Positions 63,133-64,000 of a stretch of 64,000 bases of DNA are shown one piece after another. The stretch is from Glycomyces tenuis DSM 44171. Its GTDB lineage: Bacteria; Actinomycetota; Actinomycetes; Mycobacteriales; Micromonosporaceae. Both the position numbers and the translations under genes were made by a program. Within the stretch, counting starts at the first letter, position 1, and every line of letters begins with the position of its first letter. The notes beneath the pieces are model-generated. The model was not told where the DNA came from. It saw nothing but the letters and a program-made list of their open reading frames with translations, and did not search any database. Location of the stretch: positions 124,135-188,134 of the forward strand of contig NZ_ATYW01000016.1 of the NCBI RefSeq assembly GCF_000427885.1, read 5' to 3'.

Positions 63133-63714
63133 TCAGTTGCTGTGATCGTCGATGAGCCGATCGAACGCCGCCCACGCGCGGTCGGCGGCGTCCGGAGAGG
63201 ACACGATGCGGCTCATCCAGTTGTAGGACAGCAGGATGCCGAAGACCTCCTGCGCGACCTGGAAGACGTCGACGTCTTCACGGAACTCGCCTTCGGCGAC
63301 CGCCGTGGAGGCGATCCTCGCGAGCGAGTCGAGCATGTCACGCTGGTCGGTGACCATGAGGTCGTGCAGCGGCCCGGGCAGATCGTCGAACTCGGCCGCG
63401 GCGGCCAGGAACAGGCAGCCACCCGGGCGGGCGTACCAGCGCATCCAGTACTCCACGAGCGCCCGGAGCCTGGTGACGCCGCGCGGCTTGGCCAGCGCGG
63501 GCCTGATCACCTCGTCGATGAACTGCTCGACGTTGCGCTCCATGCATGCCAGCTGGAGCGCCTCTTTCGACTTGAAGTGCGCGTAGACCCCCGACTTGGA
63601 CATGTCGGCGGCGGCGGCCAGGGAGCCGATGGTCAGCCCCGACAGGCCGCTGTAGCGGGCCATGCGGACGGCGACGTCGAGAATCGCCTGCCTGGTGAGT
63701 TCGCCCTTGCGCAC
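63133..63714 (-). CDS. TetR-family transcriptional regulator
   Basis: A 193-residue repressor. The N-terminal helix-turn-helix reads TRQAILDVAVRMARYSGLSGLTIGSLAAAADMSKSGVYAHFKSKEAL, the classic TetR pattern; the C-terminal ligand domain resembles the TetR_C YbiH/AcrR-like group (YARPGGCLFLAAAAEFDDLPGP). It probably represses itself and the alpha/beta hydrolase gene 17 bp downstream through the palindrome at 63726-63739. The GTG at 63714 follows TAGTTT by 6 nt, so the transcript appears leaderless. Confidence 0.93.
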   Translation of the reverse strand: MRKGELTRQAILDVAVRMARYSGLSGLTIGSLAAAADMSKSGVYAHFKSKEALQLACMERNVEQFIDEVIRPALAKPRGVTRLRALVEYWMRWYARPGGCLFLAAAAEFDDLPGPLHDLMVTDQRDMLDSLARIASTAVAEGEFREDVDVFQVAQEVFGILLSYNWMSRIVSSPDAADRAWAAFDRLIDDHSN

Positions 63715-63725
63715 CCCACAAAACT

Positions 63726-63739
63726 AGCACGATCGTGCT
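63726..63739 (-). promoter_or_regulatory. Palindromic TetR operator at the regulator promoter
   Basis: AGCACGATCGTGCT is a perfect 14-bp palindrome 12 bp upstream of the TetR start codon. On the minus strand its last base is the first base of the -10 box TAGTTT, so binding would block RNA polymerase. Confidence 0.75.
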
Positions 63740-63767
63740 GAAAAATCGATCGGCAGCGTCCCTCGGT

Positions 63768-63792
63768 GGTTGGGCGCCACCCGGTCGGGTAC
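63768..63792 (+). promoter_or_regulatory. Possible stress sigma factor promoter for csbD
   Basis: GGTT (63768-63771) and GGGTAC (63787-63792) with a 15-nt spacer fit the Streptomyces SigB pattern GNNT-N14-16-GGGTAC. The gene start is 41 nt downstream. Confidence 0.5.
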
Positions 63793-63832
63793 TCCCCCAC
63801 CCGCAAGTCCGCACACGAGGGAAGGACGAGCC

Positions 63833-64000
63833 ATGGGGTTCGACCAGGCGAAGGACAAGGCCAAGCAGAAGATGGGCGAGGCCAAGGAGAAGGTGGGCGA
63901 CGCCACAGACAACGAAGACCTCGAGAACTCGGGCAAACGCGACCAGCTCGTCGGCGAGGCCGAGGAGGCCGGCCACGACGCGCGCGACAAGGCGGCCGGC
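63833..64000 (+). CDS. CsbD-family stress protein (partial, runs off the window)
   Basis: The first 56 residues of a CsbD-like protein: MGFDQAKDKAKQKMGEAKEKVGDATDNE and later KRDQLVGEAEEAGHDARDKAAG. These small, very hydrophilic, Lys/Glu/Ala-rich helical proteins accumulate under general stress in many bacteria; the biochemical role is unknown. Family members are usually 55-75 residues, so only a few residues are missing. A SigB-like promoter lies upstream, which fits stress control. It is divergent from the TetR gene. Confidence 0.88.
   Translation, partial: MGFDQAKDKAKQKMGEAKEKVGDATDNEDLENSGKRDQLVGEAEEAGHDARDKAAG

Overview
The window is chromosomal DNA of a high-GC Gram-positive bacterium (Actinomycetota). 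The coding frames have strong third-position G/C bias, GTG/TTG starts and short ATGA/TGATG gene overlaps are common, and the gene content is actinobacterial: HemQ-type haem synthesis, an HrdB/SigA with a long Lys/Ala-rich N-terminus, sigB-ideR, the pknG operon, and families such as DUF3159, DUF3710, DUF3093, DUF4193, DUF3039 and DUF3099. The order of the conserved genes (hemQ-hemY-hemE, RNase D, dxs, TrmA-like methyltransferase, APC permease, ceoB/ceoC-type TrkA pair, DUF3159, OB-fold, DUF3710, dut, DUF3093, DUF4193, Cei-like, sigA, sigB, ideR) follows the Mycobacterium tuberculosis Rv2676c-Rv2711 backbone as I know it. The plant-polymer enzymes suggest a soil or plant-associated lineage; a family such as Glycomycetaceae is possible, but that is only a guess.

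Layout. 0.1-7.8 kb (minus strand): a tightly packed haem operon hemE-hemY-hemQ running into two signal-peptidase-like genes, one of which has lost its catalytic serine, then ilvD and an unknown coiled-coil membrane protein. 8.0-13.6 kb: RNase D-like protein, a membrane-anchored protein, and a fadA-fadB beta-oxidation pair behind a palindromic operator. 13.6-16.1 kb: two related secreted lysozyme-like proteins, the first preceded by a structured intergenic region. 16.1-22.1 kb: an F420/NADP reductase-like gene and two very large paralogous multi-spanning membrane proteins with a shared upstream motif. 22.1-28.3 kb: dxs, an adenosine-deaminase-like protein missing most catalytic residues, and a compatible-solute ABC transporter (ATPase, permease, binding lipoprotein). 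28.4-30.4 kb: a His-rich repeat protein next to a DUF5685-like protein with 24 cysteines in its tail, then a small NTF2-like protein.

30.4-42.4 kb: the conserved core is interrupted by three accessory insertions: a PL9 pectate lyase under a LacI-type operator, a stand-alone TnpB with an intact RuvC triad between the APC permease and the trkA pair, and an AA10 lytic polysaccharide monooxygenase (LPMO) with a CBM2 whose translation-initiation region overlaps a CebR-like box. 42.4-51.7 kb: Cei-like protein, sigA, small conserved actinobacterial proteins, a helicase, dtd, a TRIC-type channel, sigB and ideR, with GC-rich repeats in the spacers around sigA. 51.8-55 kb: an enolase-superfamily sugar-acid dehydratase behind a promoter with a LacI-type site very like that of the pectate lyase, a lipoprotein, a rhodanese and a deaminase. 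55-62.2 kb: the nutrient-sensing operon glnX-glnH-pknG, continued by a zinc-ribbon PP2C phosphatase and a zinc-ribbon/FHA protein with a long DPYGQ tandem repeat. 62.2-64 kb: alpha/beta hydrolase plus its TetR regulator, and the start of a CsbD stress gene.

Themes. Polymer degradation (PL9, LPMO, sugar-acid dehydratase) appears wired to LacI-family regulators. Many genes carry a TANNNT -10 box 6-7 nt before the start codon, pointing to leaderless transcripts. No rRNA, tRNA or CRISPR array was seen.
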